This document shows, piece by piece, positions 43,258 to 60,711 of a stretch of DNA of 64,000 nt. This stretch comes from Pseudoduganella violacea (GTDB lineage Bacteria; Pseudomonadota; Gammaproteobacteria; Burkholderiales; Burkholderiaceae_D), in the NCBI RefSeq assembly GCF_014191875.1, contig NZ_JACHXD010000022.1, positions 20,463 to 84,462 on the forward strand, read 5' to 3'. The notes under the pieces were generated by a model. It had not been told where the DNA came from. It made no database searches and saw only the letters and a program-made list of their open reading frames with translations. The first letter of the stretch is position 1. Every line of letters starts with the position of its first letter. The translations under genes were made by a program, and so were the position numbers.

Positions 43258-45051
43258 TCACAGGCGCGCCAGCTCCGGCCCACCCTTCTTGCCCAGCCAG
43301 GTGCTGTCGAAGCGTTTCTGGGCGGCGGCCAGCGCATCGTGGTCGCCGCGCTGGCGGTAGACCTCGATCAGGCCGCGCAGCGCCCAGCCATTGCTCGGCG
43401 TGCGCAGGAAGGAGGCGCGGAACACCTGCTCGGCCGCTTCCAGTTTTCCGGCGCGCAGCAGCACCACGCCGAGCGACTGGCGCACCGGGTAGTACCAGTA
43501 AGGCGGCTCGGTATAGGGCAAGCCATCCTGCACCGCCACCGCTTCCTCAAACGCCTTGATCGCGCCATCGAGGTCGCCGCGCGCGTCGGCCAGGCGGCCG
43601 CTGGCGACGGCGCGCGCGGTGTGCACAATGTCCGGCGCCGGCACGCCCCAGGCGGTGATGGGCTTGAAGTCGGCCGTGCGCTCGATATTGACGAGCGCGT
43701 CGACTTCCTGCTGCGCTTCGGCCAGCGCGCCCTTGCGCGCATAGCCGACGGCGCGCGCGTAATGCCACATGGCCTGCACCAGCACATGCTCCGGCCCCGG
43801 ATCGGGCAGCGCGATCAGCACCTCCGGGCTGCTGAACTGCACATGCGAGAAGTACGGCGCCGACTTCACCGGCTGCAGCGAGGCGAAGGCTTTCAGCGCC
43901 TCGTTGGGCACGGCCTTATCCAGTTTGGCGGCGGCGTCCAGCGCCGTCTTGCCGTCGCCGCCCATCAGGGCCGACACCATCACGAAGTGGATATTGTGCG
44001 GGTAGTAGGCGCCCTTGTAGACCGGGTCGCTGTCGGAGCGGCCGAAGTATTTTTCATCGACGGCGATGGCGTCCAGGTTCGATTGCAGCGCATCCTTGTA
44101 CAGGCCGACGCGGTAGTAGATATGCGAAGGCATGTGCACCAGGTGGCCGGCGCCGGGGATCTGTTTCGCCAGCAGGCGGGCGTACGGCAGGGCCTTGTCC
44201 GGATGGGTCGACGCCTCCATCGCGTGAATGTAGTAATGGTCGGCGCCCGGATGGTTGGGGTGGCGTTCCAGCACGCGCTCGAGCGCGTCGACCATTTCGG
44301 CGGTGCGGTTCTTGGGCCGGCTGCCGGCCGCTTCCCAGTAATCCCAGGGCGAGAGGTCCATCAGCGACTCGGCGAACAGCACCTGGATCGTATCGTTGTT
44401 GGGGAAGGCGCGCGCCGCCTCGGTCATGGCGTCGGCGTAGGCGCGGTCCAGCGGCGCGCGGTCGGCCGGCGCGGGCGACTGGTAGCGCTGCGCCACGGCC
44501 TTGATCAGGGCCTGCTCGGCGGGCGTGGCGGAAGCGGCCAGCGCCACCGCCTTCTTGGCTGCCGCCACGGCCGGCTCCACCGCGTCCGGGAACATGGGCG
44601 CGTTGATATTCGGCCCCAGCACCAGCGCCTCGCCCCAATAGCAGATGGCGCATTGCGGATCGTAGTGCTGGGCGGCGCGGAAGGCGCGCGCCGCTTCCGC
44701 GTGGTTGAAGCCGAAGGTCAGGCGCAAGCCCTGGTTGAAGTAAGCCTGCGCCTTCGGCTGGCGGCTGCTGATCGGCATATTCAGGGTGCCGAGGTCGGTG
44801 TACAAGGGCGGCAGCTTGCTTGCCGCCGCCTTGCGTTCCTGCTGCAAGGGACGGAAGGGCGCCGTTTCGGCCTGCGCCAGCACCAGGCGGTCGAGCAGGA
44901 CGGGGCGGCCCTTGGCTTGCGGCGCGCAAGTGGCGCCATTCAGGTAGAGCGGATCGAAGCTGGGCTTTTTTTCGGCCAGCGTGGGCGCAATGACGGCCAA
45001 GGCGAAAACACCGGTGCCAGCCGTGAGGGCCAAGGTCTTGATCTGTTTCAT
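43258..45051 (-). CDS. Exported TPR-repeat protein, 597 aa
   Basis: An N-terminal hydrophobic segment (residues 5-25) looks like a signal peptide or anchor. The rest is helical, with TPR units best seen at about residues 97-135 (AQAYFNQGLRLTFGFNHAEAARAFRAAQHYDPQC) and near the C terminus (LVLLRAGKLEAAEQVFRASFLRTPSNGWALRGL). C-x-x-C (CAIC) is present. Close relatives are annotated only as tetratricopeptide proteins and have no assigned reaction. It probably scaffolds protein contacts in the envelope. Confidence 0.8.
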   Translation of the reverse strand: MKQIKTLALTAGTGVFALAVIAPTLAEKKPSFDPLYLNGATCAPQAKGRPVLLDRLVLAQAETAPFRPLQQERKAAASKLPPLYTDLGTLNMPISSRQPKAQAYFNQGLRLTFGFNHAEAARAFRAAQHYDPQCAICYWGEALVLGPNINAPMFPDAVEPAVAAAKKAVALAASATPAEQALIKAVAQRYQSPAPADRAPLDRAYADAMTEAARAFPNNDTIQVLFAESLMDLSPWDYWEAAGSRPKNRTAEMVDALERVLERHPNHPGADHYYIHAMEASTHPDKALPYARLLAKQIPGAGHLVHMPSHIYYRVGLYKDALQSNLDAIAVDEKYFGRSDSDPVYKGAYYPHNIHFVMVSALMGGDGKTALDAAAKLDKAVPNEALKAFASLQPVKSAPYFSHVQFSSPEVLIALPDPGPEHVLVQAMWHYARAVGYARKGALAEAQQEVDALVNIERTADFKPITAWGVPAPDIVHTARAVASGRLADARGDLDGAIKAFEEAVAVQDGLPYTEPPYWYYPVRQSLGVVLLRAGKLEAAEQVFRASFLRTPSNGWALRGLIEVYRQRGDHDALAAAQKRFDSTWLGKKGGPELARL

Positions 45052-45134
45052 GAGTACCCTTTCAATCGAAAAGTGCAGCTCAGAGAAGATGGTTTTTCGC
45101 GTGGGCGATCTTCGATTCTAGCGCCGTCATCGCT

Positions 45135-45686
45135 TTAGTCAAGCCGGAGGCGCGTCTCCCCTTTCCTTGGCCGAGGCAGGCAGCAAGCATATTCCTCGTC
45201 CATGCTTGGTCCCGTGGCCGTGTCGTAGCGATAGACCGTCCATTTTTTCGCGGCGTCCGGCCCGCCGCTGGCGATATACAGGCGGATGCCGCCTGCGCTC
45301 AGGTAAGCCATATGCGGGTAGGCGCGTTCGGCGAAATCGAGACGCTGCACGCGTCCGCCCCGATAGCGCATGACGATGCCCTTGGGGTAGCCGCTGCTGT
45401 AAAACTCGCCCGCCAACACCAGCAGCTTCTCGCCCTGGCCGACGCAGCCGGTTCTCAGCTGCGAGGCGCGCGAATCCTCCCTGTCCCCATCGCCGAACAG
45501 GGCTGCGGTCTTGCCGCCATGGCGCAGCTCGATGATTTGGTCGCCGGCGCCGGCCGGCTGCGCCAGCACCGCCACCGGATAGCTGCCGCCCGGGCCGAGG
45601 CCGCAGTGCTCAAGCGGTGCCGCTTGGCCCGCGCCGCAGGCCATGGCGCAGCAGGCCATGGCCGCCAGGGATCGTAAAACTGACAT
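45135..45686 (-). CDS. Secreted hypothetical protein, 183 aa
   Basis: A Cys-containing signal peptide (SLAAMACCAMACGAGQAAP) could be a Sec or a lipoprotein signal, with no clear lipobox. The mature part is beta-rich and basic towards its end, with a C-C pair (YACCLP) near residue 170. A GTG immediately before the ATG is an alternative start. I do not recognise a family. It lies 83 bases from the TPR gene start, on the same strand. Confidence 0.65.
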   Translation of the reverse strand: MSVLRSLAAMACCAMACGAGQAAPLEHCGLGPGGSYPVAVLAQPAGAGDQIIELRHGGKTAALFGDGDREDSRASQLRTGCVGQGEKLLVLAGEFYSSGYPKGIVMRYRGGRVQRLDFAERAYPHMAYLSAGGIRLYIASGGPDAAKKWTVYRYDTATGPSMDEEYACCLPRPRKGETRLRLD

Positions 45687-45863
45687 CACCTCACACTCTC
45701 CCTCAGGATTTGCATCGATCCAGGATCTTAAGCCAGTTTGCCCTCCTTACCCTAGCGGATATGGCGCGCAGTACGGCATCCGCCTACGCTATACTGGCAG
45801 CATTCTTGCTTGCTGCTGGCTGGCCGGCTGCTTGCCTGGTTTTCAACCCCTACCCCGAGCTCG

Positions 45864-46658
45864 ATGCGCGTCTTGCCGCTGTTATCCCTGTCGATAAGCG
45901 TCCTGCTGGCCGGCCATGCGGCCGGCGCCTGCCCCACGCTGCGCTACGGCTATACCGACAAGGCGGTGCCGCCCTACTATCTGGGCACGGGGCCGAAAGC
46001 GCCCGAGCCGCCCGGCGCGCTGGCCGAACTGGCGCGCGACGCGGCGGCCAGCGCCCACTGCCCGGTGCAGATGGTGCGCATGCCGCCGGCGCGCCTGCAC
46101 CAAAGCCTGAACGCGGGCGCGATCGACGCCATGTCGCTGTTCGCGCCGGAGGTGGTGGGCGAGCTGCCGAACGTGGTGTACCCGCGCGACAAACAGGGCA
46201 AGCTCGATACGGCGCGCGCCATGCCGCTCTACACCGTGGTCTTCGTGCGCGCGGCCGACCATCTGCCGGCCGACGCCGATCCGGTGCTGACCATGCGCGG
46301 GCGCATCATCGGCGTGTCGCAGGGCGCGCCGCACATCAAGTATTTGCAAAGTGCGGGCGTCGACGTCGATGCCGGCGCCGCCAATCCCGACCTCAACTTC
46401 GAAAAGCTCAAGCGCGGCCGCATCGATGGCTTCGCCATCTCGCTGTCGACGCCGGAGGATATGGATGCGCCGGTGGCGGCGCGCTATGGCCTGCAATTCA
46501 CCCGCCTGCGCAAGCCGCTGCTCATCACCAATTCCTGGCTGGCCCTGAACCGCAGCTATTACGAAAGCAACCGCGACGAGGCGGAAACCATCTGGAACTG
46601 GTATGGCGCCCATGGGCGCGCCCGCCTCAACGTCCTGCTGAAAAAATACGGACGCTAA
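45864..46658 (+). CDS. Periplasmic solute-binding protein (family 3-like), orphan
   Basis: A signal peptide (MRVLPLLSLSISVLLAGHAAG) precedes a domain with the two-lobe pattern of amino-acid-type binding proteins: L-R-Y-G-Y-T-D-K-A-V-P-P-Y-Y near the start, I-D-A-M-S-L-F-A in the middle and I-D-G-F-A-I-S in the second lobe. No ABC permease or ATPase is nearby, so it may feed a distant transporter or act as a sensor. The ribosome site is weak. It is 109 bases before the TonB-receptor ATG on the same strand. Confidence 0.75.
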   Translation: MRVLPLLSLSISVLLAGHAAGACPTLRYGYTDKAVPPYYLGTGPKAPEPPGALAELARDAAASAHCPVQMVRMPPARLHQSLNAGAIDAMSLFAPEVVGELPNVVYPRDKQGKLDTARAMPLYTVVFVRAADHLPADADPVLTMRGRIIGVSQGAPHIKYLQSAGVDVDAGAANPDLNFEKLKRGRIDGFAISLSTPEDMDAPVAARYGLQFTRLRKPLLITNSWLALNRSYYESNRDEAETIWNWYGAHGRARLNVLLKKYGR

Positions 46659-46767
46659 GGCGGCGCTGTTGTGTTTCGGCCAGCGGCCGCGCTTTCTTAT
46701 TTACAAGCCTGGCCCTCCTTGCGTACAGTCGTTAAAAAGAGACGCCTGTTGGCGCGGAGGATGGGCA

Positions 46768-49686
46768 ATGAGGAGAGACGCATTTTGGCCGCGCAAGCCG
46801 CGCCAGATCGCCTTGTGCGGCCTGGCCGTCTGCGTATCGGCCGCCTGGGCCGACGACGGCGCGGCGGCGCTGCAAAAAGTACAGATCACCGGCAGCCGCG
46901 TCGCCGCACCAGGCGCGGAATCGCCCTCGCCCTTGCAGATTTTGACGGCGGCCGATATCGCCGCTTCCGGCGCCGTGAACCTGCAGGAGCTGCTGCAGAA
47001 AAATCCCACGCTCGGCTCGCCCACGCTCAACCGCAGCAACTCCAACTTCCTGCCCGCCAGCGGCGGCGTCAGCACCGTCAACCTGCGCAATCTGGGCGAT
47101 GCGCGCACCCTGGTGCTGGTCAACGGGCGGCGCTTCGTGTCCGGCGTGCCGGGCACCAGCGCGGTCGACCTGAACGCCCTGCCCACCGACTTCATCGAGC
47201 GCGTCGAACTGATGACGGGCGGCGCTTCGGCCGCCTATGGCTCGGACGCGGTGGCCGGCGTGATCAACATCATTCTCAAGCCGCGCCTGCAAGGCTGGCT
47301 GCTGGACGCCGCGGCCGGCCGCGCCAGCGCCGGCGACGACCTGAAACGCAAGCTGGCCTTGAGCTACGGCCGGTCCAGCGCCGACGGCGCCAGCCAGCTC
47401 ATGGCCCATCTCGGCTACAGCAAGCAGGGCGCCGTGTTTTCGCGCGACCGCGATTTTTCAGCCGCCGACCAGATCTCCAAGATGCTCAGCAGCGGCCAGG
47501 CGGCCGATGCTTTTGTCCCGGTGCGCAACTACTCGGTGGCCGCGCCGCAGGGACGCTTTTTCTTCAACCGCGACGCCAGCGGCAAGGCCGGCGAGTTTTC
47601 GTACGACCGCAACGGCAATGTCATCCCCTGGTCCACCAACGGCACGGCCACGCTGGCGGCCACCGGCTTTAACCGCGCCGCCTACCGCACCATCGCCGTG
47701 CCCACCGAACGCCTGCTGTTTGCCGGCAAGGGCGACCTGGCGTTGAACGCCCAGCACAGCGCCTTCTTCGAAGCGAACTATTCGCGCACCAGGGTGCGCA
47801 CCATCATCGAGCCGCTGGCCCTGTCCTCGGCCGACATCTTCAGGAGCAGCAACGGCCAGGTCGCGGCGGAAAACATGGTCAACGGCGTGGCCGTGCGCAA
47901 CCCGCTGGTGCCGCAGTATCTGTACCAACGCAGCGCCGACAGCAATGGCGACGGCCTGCGCGACTACAGCTTCAGCCGCCGCATCGCCGAAGCCGACACA
48001 CGCGTGGCGAAAGTGGACCGCGACACCTACCGCCTCGCCGCCGGCATCAAGGGCAGTATCCGCGACTGGAATTACGACAGCTATCTGGCCTATGGCAAGA
48101 GCAAGGAAAAGCAGCGCTCGACGGGCCAGGTGAATGTGGCCCGGTTCCGCGCCGCCCTGCAGGCGATTCCCGACGCCGGCGGCAACGCCGTCTGCGCCGA
48201 TGCCGCGGCGCGTGCCGACGGCTGCGTGCCGCTCAATCTCTTCGGCTACAACACCATCGCGCCCGGCGCCTTGCAGTATGTGAGCGCGCCGGCCGCGCTG
48301 GATACGGCCATCACGCAAAAGCTTGTCGGGGCCAGCATCAACGGCGAGTGGCTCCAGCTGCCGGCGGGACGGATCGGCGTGGCGGCCGGTTTCGAATGGC
48401 GTTCGGAAGCCTCGTCCAGCGTGCCCGATGCGCTGACCCAGGCCGGCCTGAATTCGGGCGGCGCGGTGCCGGTGACGGCTGGTCGCTTCACCGTGCGCGA
48501 AGCTTTTGCCGAAGCGCGCGTGCCGCTGCTGAAGGACCAGGCTTTCGCGCGCAGCCTGAACTTCCTCGGCGCCTTCCGCACGGGCGACTATTCCACCGTG
48601 GGCCGGGCCAATAGCTGGAACGCGGGACTGGAATGGCGGCCGCTGGCCGATGTGAAGCTGCGCGCCACGCGCGCCCTCTCCACCCGCGCGCCGAATATCA
48701 ATGAGCTGTTCGCCACCGCCACCCAGGTCTTCCCGACCGGGATCGTCGATCCCTGCGTCGGCGTCACCGCCGCATCCAGCGGCACTTACGACGCGGCCTG
48801 CCGCGCCATTCCCGCCGTGGCGGCGAATATCGCGGCCAACGGCAAATTCACCGTCAGCCAGGCCGACATCCAGAGCCTGAGCGGCTTCAATCGCGGCAAC
48901 CCCGAACTGAAAGCCGAGAAAGGCCGCTCCACCACCATCGGCCTGGTGCTGACGCCGGTCTCGGTTGCCGCGCTGAGCAAGCTGACGCTGACGGCCGATT
49001 ACTTCCGCATCAAGATCGCCGACGCCATCGTCTCCACGCCGCGCCAGTACGCGCTGCAGCAGTGCTATGGCGGCGGCAATGCCGACTTCTGCAAATTCAT
49101 CACGCGCCGTCCCGCCAACGCCGGCTCCTTCAATGCCGGCGCGGTCACCTTTATCGACAGCGCCGCCACCAATAGCGGCGGCACCGGCACCAAGGGCATG
49201 GACTGGACCGTGGCCTGGGCCGACCAGCTCGGGCCGGGCCGCCTCAGCGCCCGTCTGGCCTACACGCATTTGAAGGAGTTCTACAATGTGCCGCTGGCGG
49301 GCGCCAAGCCCGACGCGGCCACCGGCGAAATCGGCTACCCGCGCAACAAGGCGGCGCTGCAGCTGGGCTACCAGTGGGGACGCTTCGGCATCTCCTCCAG
49401 CACCAGCTATATCGGCGCGTCCGCGCTGGACGATCAGTTCCTGGCGCAGTTCTCGATCCCGCCCGGCACGGTGCGGGTCGGCTCGAAAACCATCAACGAT
49501 TTCCAGTTCACCTACGCGCTGAAAAAATCGCTGGCCCTGTACGCCGGCGTCGACAACGCCTTCAACGTCAAGCCGCCGCCCATCATCAGCGGCCTGACCG
49601 GCGACGTGATCGGCACCGAAACCAATACCAGCATGTATGACGCGATCGGACGGCGCTTCTATCTGGGGCTGCGGATCGGACTTTGA
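46768..49686 (+). CDS. TonB-dependent outer-membrane receptor
   Basis: The ATG (MRRDAFWPRK) follows GGAGG at 8 bases. A signal peptide (to S-A-A-W-A) is followed by a TonB-box-like stretch (LQKVQITGSRV) and the plug domain. That domain carries N-L-R-N-L-G-D-A-R-T-L-V-L-V-N-G-R-R and GGASAAYGSDAVAGVINI, typical of the large receptor group of Xanthomonadaceae and Massilia. A 22-strand barrel fills the remainder, ending FYLGLRIGL. The substrate (often carbohydrate or peptide in this group) cannot be told. The adjacent solute-binding protein could belong to the same uptake route. Confidence 0.9.
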   Translation: MRRDAFWPRKPRQIALCGLAVCVSAAWADDGAAALQKVQITGSRVAAPGAESPSPLQILTAADIAASGAVNLQELLQKNPTLGSPTLNRSNSNFLPASGGVSTVNLRNLGDARTLVLVNGRRFVSGVPGTSAVDLNALPTDFIERVELMTGGASAAYGSDAVAGVINIILKPRLQGWLLDAAAGRASAGDDLKRKLALSYGRSSADGASQLMAHLGYSKQGAVFSRDRDFSAADQISKMLSSGQAADAFVPVRNYSVAAPQGRFFFNRDASGKAGEFSYDRNGNVIPWSTNGTATLAATGFNRAAYRTIAVPTERLLFAGKGDLALNAQHSAFFEANYSRTRVRTIIEPLALSSADIFRSSNGQVAAENMVNGVAVRNPLVPQYLYQRSADSNGDGLRDYSFSRRIAEADTRVAKVDRDTYRLAAGIKGSIRDWNYDSYLAYGKSKEKQRSTGQVNVARFRAALQAIPDAGGNAVCADAAARADGCVPLNLFGYNTIAPGALQYVSAPAALDTAITQKLVGASINGEWLQLPAGRIGVAAGFEWRSEASSSVPDALTQAGLNSGGAVPVTAGRFTVREAFAEARVPLLKDQAFARSLNFLGAFRTGDYSTVGRANSWNAGLEWRPLADVKLRATRALSTRAPNINELFATATQVFPTGIVDPCVGVTAASSGTYDAACRAIPAVAANIAANGKFTVSQADIQSLSGFNRGNPELKAEKGRSTTIGLVLTPVSVAALSKLTLTADYFRIKIADAIVSTPRQYALQQCYGGGNADFCKFITRRPANAGSFNAGAVTFIDSAATNSGGTGTKGMDWTVAWADQLGPGRLSARLAYTHLKEFYNVPLAGAKPDAATGEIGYPRNKAALQLGYQWGRFGISSSTSYIGASALDDQFLAQFSIPPGTVRVGSKTINDFQFTYALKKSLALYAGVDNAFNVKPPPIISGLTGDVIGTETNTSMYDAIGRRFYLGLRIGL

Positions 49687-49718
49687 ATCCGCGCCGGATG
49701 TGCCGTAGTGCTTGCGCG

Positions 49719-49868
49719 CTCCCTCGGGCATTTGTACTCGTTTGCCTGTCGCATTCTGTCTCGTTTTGTCGCATTTGAACTTTCACGCCGCGTCCTTGGT
49801 CCAATAGACAAAACGAGACCAAATGCGACAGAACCAGACGGAGGAACGAGTATGAATGCCCGAGGGAG
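49719..49868. repeat. Long imperfect inverted repeat: inverted copy of the next gene's leader
   Basis: The left arm (49719-49770) and right arm (49807-49868) are inverted copies. CTCCCTCGGGCATT is shared exactly, TACTCGTT is shared, and a 25-base block beginning CTGTCGCATT matches with two mismatches. The right arm contains the ribosome site (GACGGAGG) and ATG of the 199-aa gene; the left arm lacks about 11 bases including the ribosome site and has ACA in place of ATG. The loop is 36 bases. It lies directly after the TonB-receptor stop. Confidence 0.8.
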
Positions 49869-50451
49869 TCAGAATGCAGTACCCATCACTGCACTGCTTG
49901 AGCTATGCGATTTTCTGAAGAGGCGGGGTTCCAATTTGGCGCCGGACGAAGCGCTCGCTTGCGCGCTGCGCCAATGGATGGAGATCCAGTCCGCCGACAC
50001 CGCAGAGGAGCGCGGCTACCAATGGAAGTGTCTGTTTCTGCCGGCCGGCAGCCGTCTGCGCATGCAGTACGCGGGCCAATGGTTTTACGCCGAAGTGCGC
50101 GGCGACGAACTGCTGTTTGAAGGCCAGCCCGTTTCGCCGCGTGGCATGACGCAAATGATCGCGGGCGATGGCCGCAATGCCTGGCGCGATCTGTGGGTAC
50201 GGCTGCCGGGGGAGAAAAACTGGAGCCGCGCCTTGCTGCTGCGCCGCGATCTGCTGCAGCGAGAGCCGCCGCGTCCGGTGTCGCCGCTGGAAGCGGTCAA
50301 CGCCGCCGCCCGCAGCATGAGCGAAGCGCTGACCGCATCGAAGGCACTGCTCGATTACGTAAACCGGCAGTCGGAACGGCTCACCGAACGGCGGATCAGC
50401 AAGCATCGCCGCAAGGATGACACGCTCGGCGACGACTGCCGCTTCGATTAA
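49852..50451 (+). CDS. 199-aa protein with a RAMA/DUF2924-like domain, unknown function
   Basis: GGAGG stands 6 bases before the ATG, inside the right arm of the inverted repeat. Residues about 10-45 are helical. Residues about 65-130 show L-R-M-x-Y-x-G-x-W-Y-A-E-V, F-E-G-x-P-V-S-P-R, and N-A-W-R-D-L-W-V, a pattern recalling the RAMA-type beta domain seen with DNA-modification proteins. The tail is helical and basic (RISKHRRKDD). The assignment is tentative. Base use looks ordinary. It is followed after 7 bases by a convergent gene. Confidence 0.6.
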   Translation: MNARGSQNAVPITALLELCDFLKRRGSNLAPDEALACALRQWMEIQSADTAEERGYQWKCLFLPAGSRLRMQYAGQWFYAEVRGDELLFEGQPVSPRGMTQMIAGDGRNAWRDLWVRLPGEKNWSRALLLRRDLLQREPPRPVSPLEAVNAAARSMSEALTASKALLDYVNRQSERLTERRISKHRRKDDTLGDDCRFD

Positions 50452-50458
50452 GTGCGGC

Positions 50459-51553
50459 TTATTTCGGCCGGTGCCGCACCTCCGTCACCAGCGTCGGCAG
50501 CTCCCAGGGGCCGCCCAGGGAGATCATGCGGCACATGCCGGTGGTGAGCTTGCCCGTGGCGTGGAATTGCTGGCCGTCCCAGGCCCAGTCCTCGCGCGAC
50601 CAGCAGTCGCCCAGGCCGCGCCCCCGGTGCGAGGCGGAAATGACGCCACCCATGTATTCGTTGCCCGAGGTGGTGACCAGCACGGGATTGAACGGCGCCT
50701 TGGTGTTGATGACCCAGTAGCCTTCGCCGAAATTGTAGGCGGCCAACCAGCACTGGGCGCTGACCAGCAGCCGGCTCTCGGACAGGCGCACGATGCGCAG
50801 CGGCCGGCCGCTGCTGCCCAGTTCCTCCTCCATCTCACAGTCCTCCTTCCACTCCGGCTTGCGCAGTTCGCCGATCAAGGTGGCTTGCTGCGCGGCGCTC
50901 AGCTCCACGGTCACGGCCTGCTGCTGCGCCATGAACGGCACCTTGAGCACCGGCACGGCCAGCGCCGGCAGCACCTGCGCTTCGCTCTTGCCGCCCTTGC
51001 GCATCAGCGCGCCCGGCGTGCCGAGGCGCCCCTGGAATTCGTCCATCTTCAGCAGCACGGCCGCCGCGCCCTTGCCCGACAGCTCCCACTCGAATTCGCC
51101 GCTGGACCAGACGATGCGGCCATCGCCCTTGAGCGCATTGAGCAGGGCCGCCAGTTGCGGCGCCGGAATCTCGGCCGATACGCCGTCCTGGCCGAGCGCC
51201 AGCATGCCTTGCGGCTTGCCGTCGATGCGCAGCTGCAGCTTGGCATCCGGCCGCAGCTGGGCGATGGCCGGTTCGTCGGTGGCGTCGCCCAGCTGCAAGC
51301 GGGCGCGCACCGGCTGCTGCGGGCCGGCCTTGCGCGTCAGCAGCACGGACAGGGCGTTCGCCTCGCGGTCGTAGGGCTGGTAGCCGGCGGCGCGGCAGGT
51401 GCGCGTATTGTCGCAGGCGATTTCCCAGTCGTGGTGACTGAAGGAGAAGCCTGCGGCGGGCGCGGCGGCGGCATGGCCGGCCATCAGCAGGCAACCGATG
51501 GCGGCCAGCAGCAGCCGGCCCGGCGCGCCGGACAGGGGTGCAAAACGGGGCAT
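50459..51553 (-). CDS. DUF1176 family exported protein
   Basis: A signal peptide (residues 1-30, ending GHAAAAPA) precedes a ~330-residue domain with the DUF1176 features: FSHHDWEIACDNTRTCRAAGY near the N terminus and G-L-G-D-C-W-S-R-E-D-W-A-W-D-G near the C terminus. Conserved Cys residues probably form disulfides. The function of the family is not known; many members sit in the periplasm of proteobacteria. The ribosome site is weak. It begins just downstream of the rpoC terminator. Confidence 0.85.
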   Translation of the reverse strand: MPRFAPLSGAPGRLLLAAIGCLLMAGHAAAAPAAGFSFSHHDWEIACDNTRTCRAAGYQPYDREANALSVLLTRKAGPQQPVRARLQLGDATDEPAIAQLRPDAKLQLRIDGKPQGMLALGQDGVSAEIPAPQLAALLNALKGDGRIVWSSGEFEWELSGKGAAAVLLKMDEFQGRLGTPGALMRKGGKSEAQVLPALAVPVLKVPFMAQQQAVTVELSAAQQATLIGELRKPEWKEDCEMEEELGSSGRPLRIVRLSESRLLVSAQCWLAAYNFGEGYWVINTKAPFNPVLVTTSGNEYMGGVISASHRGRGLGDCWSREDWAWDGQQFHATGKLTTGMCRMISLGGPWELPTLVTEVRHRPK

Positions 51554-51574
51554 ATTCCAACTCGCTTTCAAATG

Positions 51575-51601
51575 AAAAACGCCACCCGAAGGTGGCGTCT
51601 T
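51575..51601 (-). terminator. Rho-independent terminator of the rpoBC operon, UUCG loop
   Basis: On the minus strand GACGCCACC, loop TTCG, GGTGGCG is followed by TTTTTC, starting 14 bases after the rpoC stop. UUCG tetraloops are unusually stable. Confidence 0.9.
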
Positions 51602-51615
51602 GTTGGCGCAGAAGC

Positions 51616-55842
<4,227 letters not shown>

Positions 55843-55876
55843 GTATCACTCCAGGTAGTGATGAATTCTTTAAACT

Positions 55877-55903
55877 GCCCGGCCGCTGCGAAAGCGGCCG
55901 GGC
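55877..55903 (-). other. Strong GC hairpin between rpoB and rpoC
   Basis: An 11-bp perfect stem (GCCCGGCCGCT and its complement, 5-base loop) follows the rpoB stop within 15 bases. No T-run follows on the minus strand, so it is more likely an mRNA-processing or stability element than a terminator. Confidence 0.7.
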
Positions 55904-55917
55904 GACGTGCTGTGGTC

Positions 55918-60027
<4,110 letters not shown>

Positions 60028-60188
60028 GGACACTCCGTGAGTGACAGGAAAGGATAGAAAATTCAGGTTTCGGCTGTGGAACACAGGGGAAACCTCAAGG
60101 CACTACGCTTCCAGCAGGTTGCAAACAAGACAGGGGAACTACGGCACAGCGAAACGGCAGAGCTACAAATACGGCACAGACGACAAAG

Positions 60189-60239
60189 GAGCCAAAGCCG
60201 GATCTCCCCCTCTGGGGAGGAGATCCGCAACTTTGGCTC
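60189..60239 (-). promoter_or_regulatory. Attenuator / processing hairpin between rplL and rpoB
   Basis: A two-part stem (outer GAGCCAAAG with CTTTGGCTC, inner CGGATCTCC with GGAGATCCG) forms a long hairpin about 160 bases before the rpoB start. In other proteobacteria this gap holds a partial terminator and an RNase III site that lower rpoBC expression relative to rplJL. The same role is inferred here. Confidence 0.55.
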
Positions 60240-60272
60240 AGGCGCAAAAGACTGCCAGCGCCGGTACTAAAA

Positions 60273-60647
60273 TTACTTCAGGTCGGCCTTGGCGCCAGCT
60301 TCTTCCAGCTTTTTCTTGCCGGCTTCAGCGTCAGCTTTCGACAGGGCTTCTTTCACGGTCTTCGGAGCGCCGTCCACCAGATCTTTGGCTTCTTTCAGGC
60401 CCAGACCGGTGATTTCGCGGACAGCTTTAATCACGCCCACTTTGTTCGCGCCGACTTCGGACAGCACCAGGTTGAACTCGGTTTGCTCTTCAACAGCAGC
60501 GGCAGCAGCGCCACCGCCAGCAGCTGGAGCAGCCATTGCAGCAGCGGACACGCCGAATTTTTCTTCGAAGGCCTTGACCAGTTCGTTCAGGTCCATCACG
60601 GACATTTCGCTCACTGCGTTCAGGATATCGTCTTTGCTAATTGCCAT
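60273..60647 (-). CDS. rplL: Ribosomal protein bL12 (L7/L12)
   Basis: 124 aa. It has an N-terminal dimerisation helix (DILNAVSEMSVMDLNELVKAFEEKFGVS), an Ala/Gly/Pro hinge (residues about 37-52) and a C-terminal globular domain with V-G-A-N-K-V-G-V-I-K-A-V-R-E-I-T-G-L-G-L-K-E-A-K. It forms the stalk of the ribosome with L10 and recruits translation factors. It lies 64 bases after rplJ. Confidence 0.99.
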   Translation of the reverse strand: MAISKDDILNAVSEMSVMDLNELVKAFEEKFGVSAAAMAAPAAGGGAAAAAVEEQTEFNLVLSEVGANKVGVIKAVREITGLGLKEAKDLVDGAPKTVKEALSKADAEAGKKKLEEAGAKADLK

Positions 60648-60711
60648 TTGAAACTCCTAATGTATTTGTAATGCTACAGAATTGGTATTGACTGCGAAAC
60701 CGGGCGCGCAA

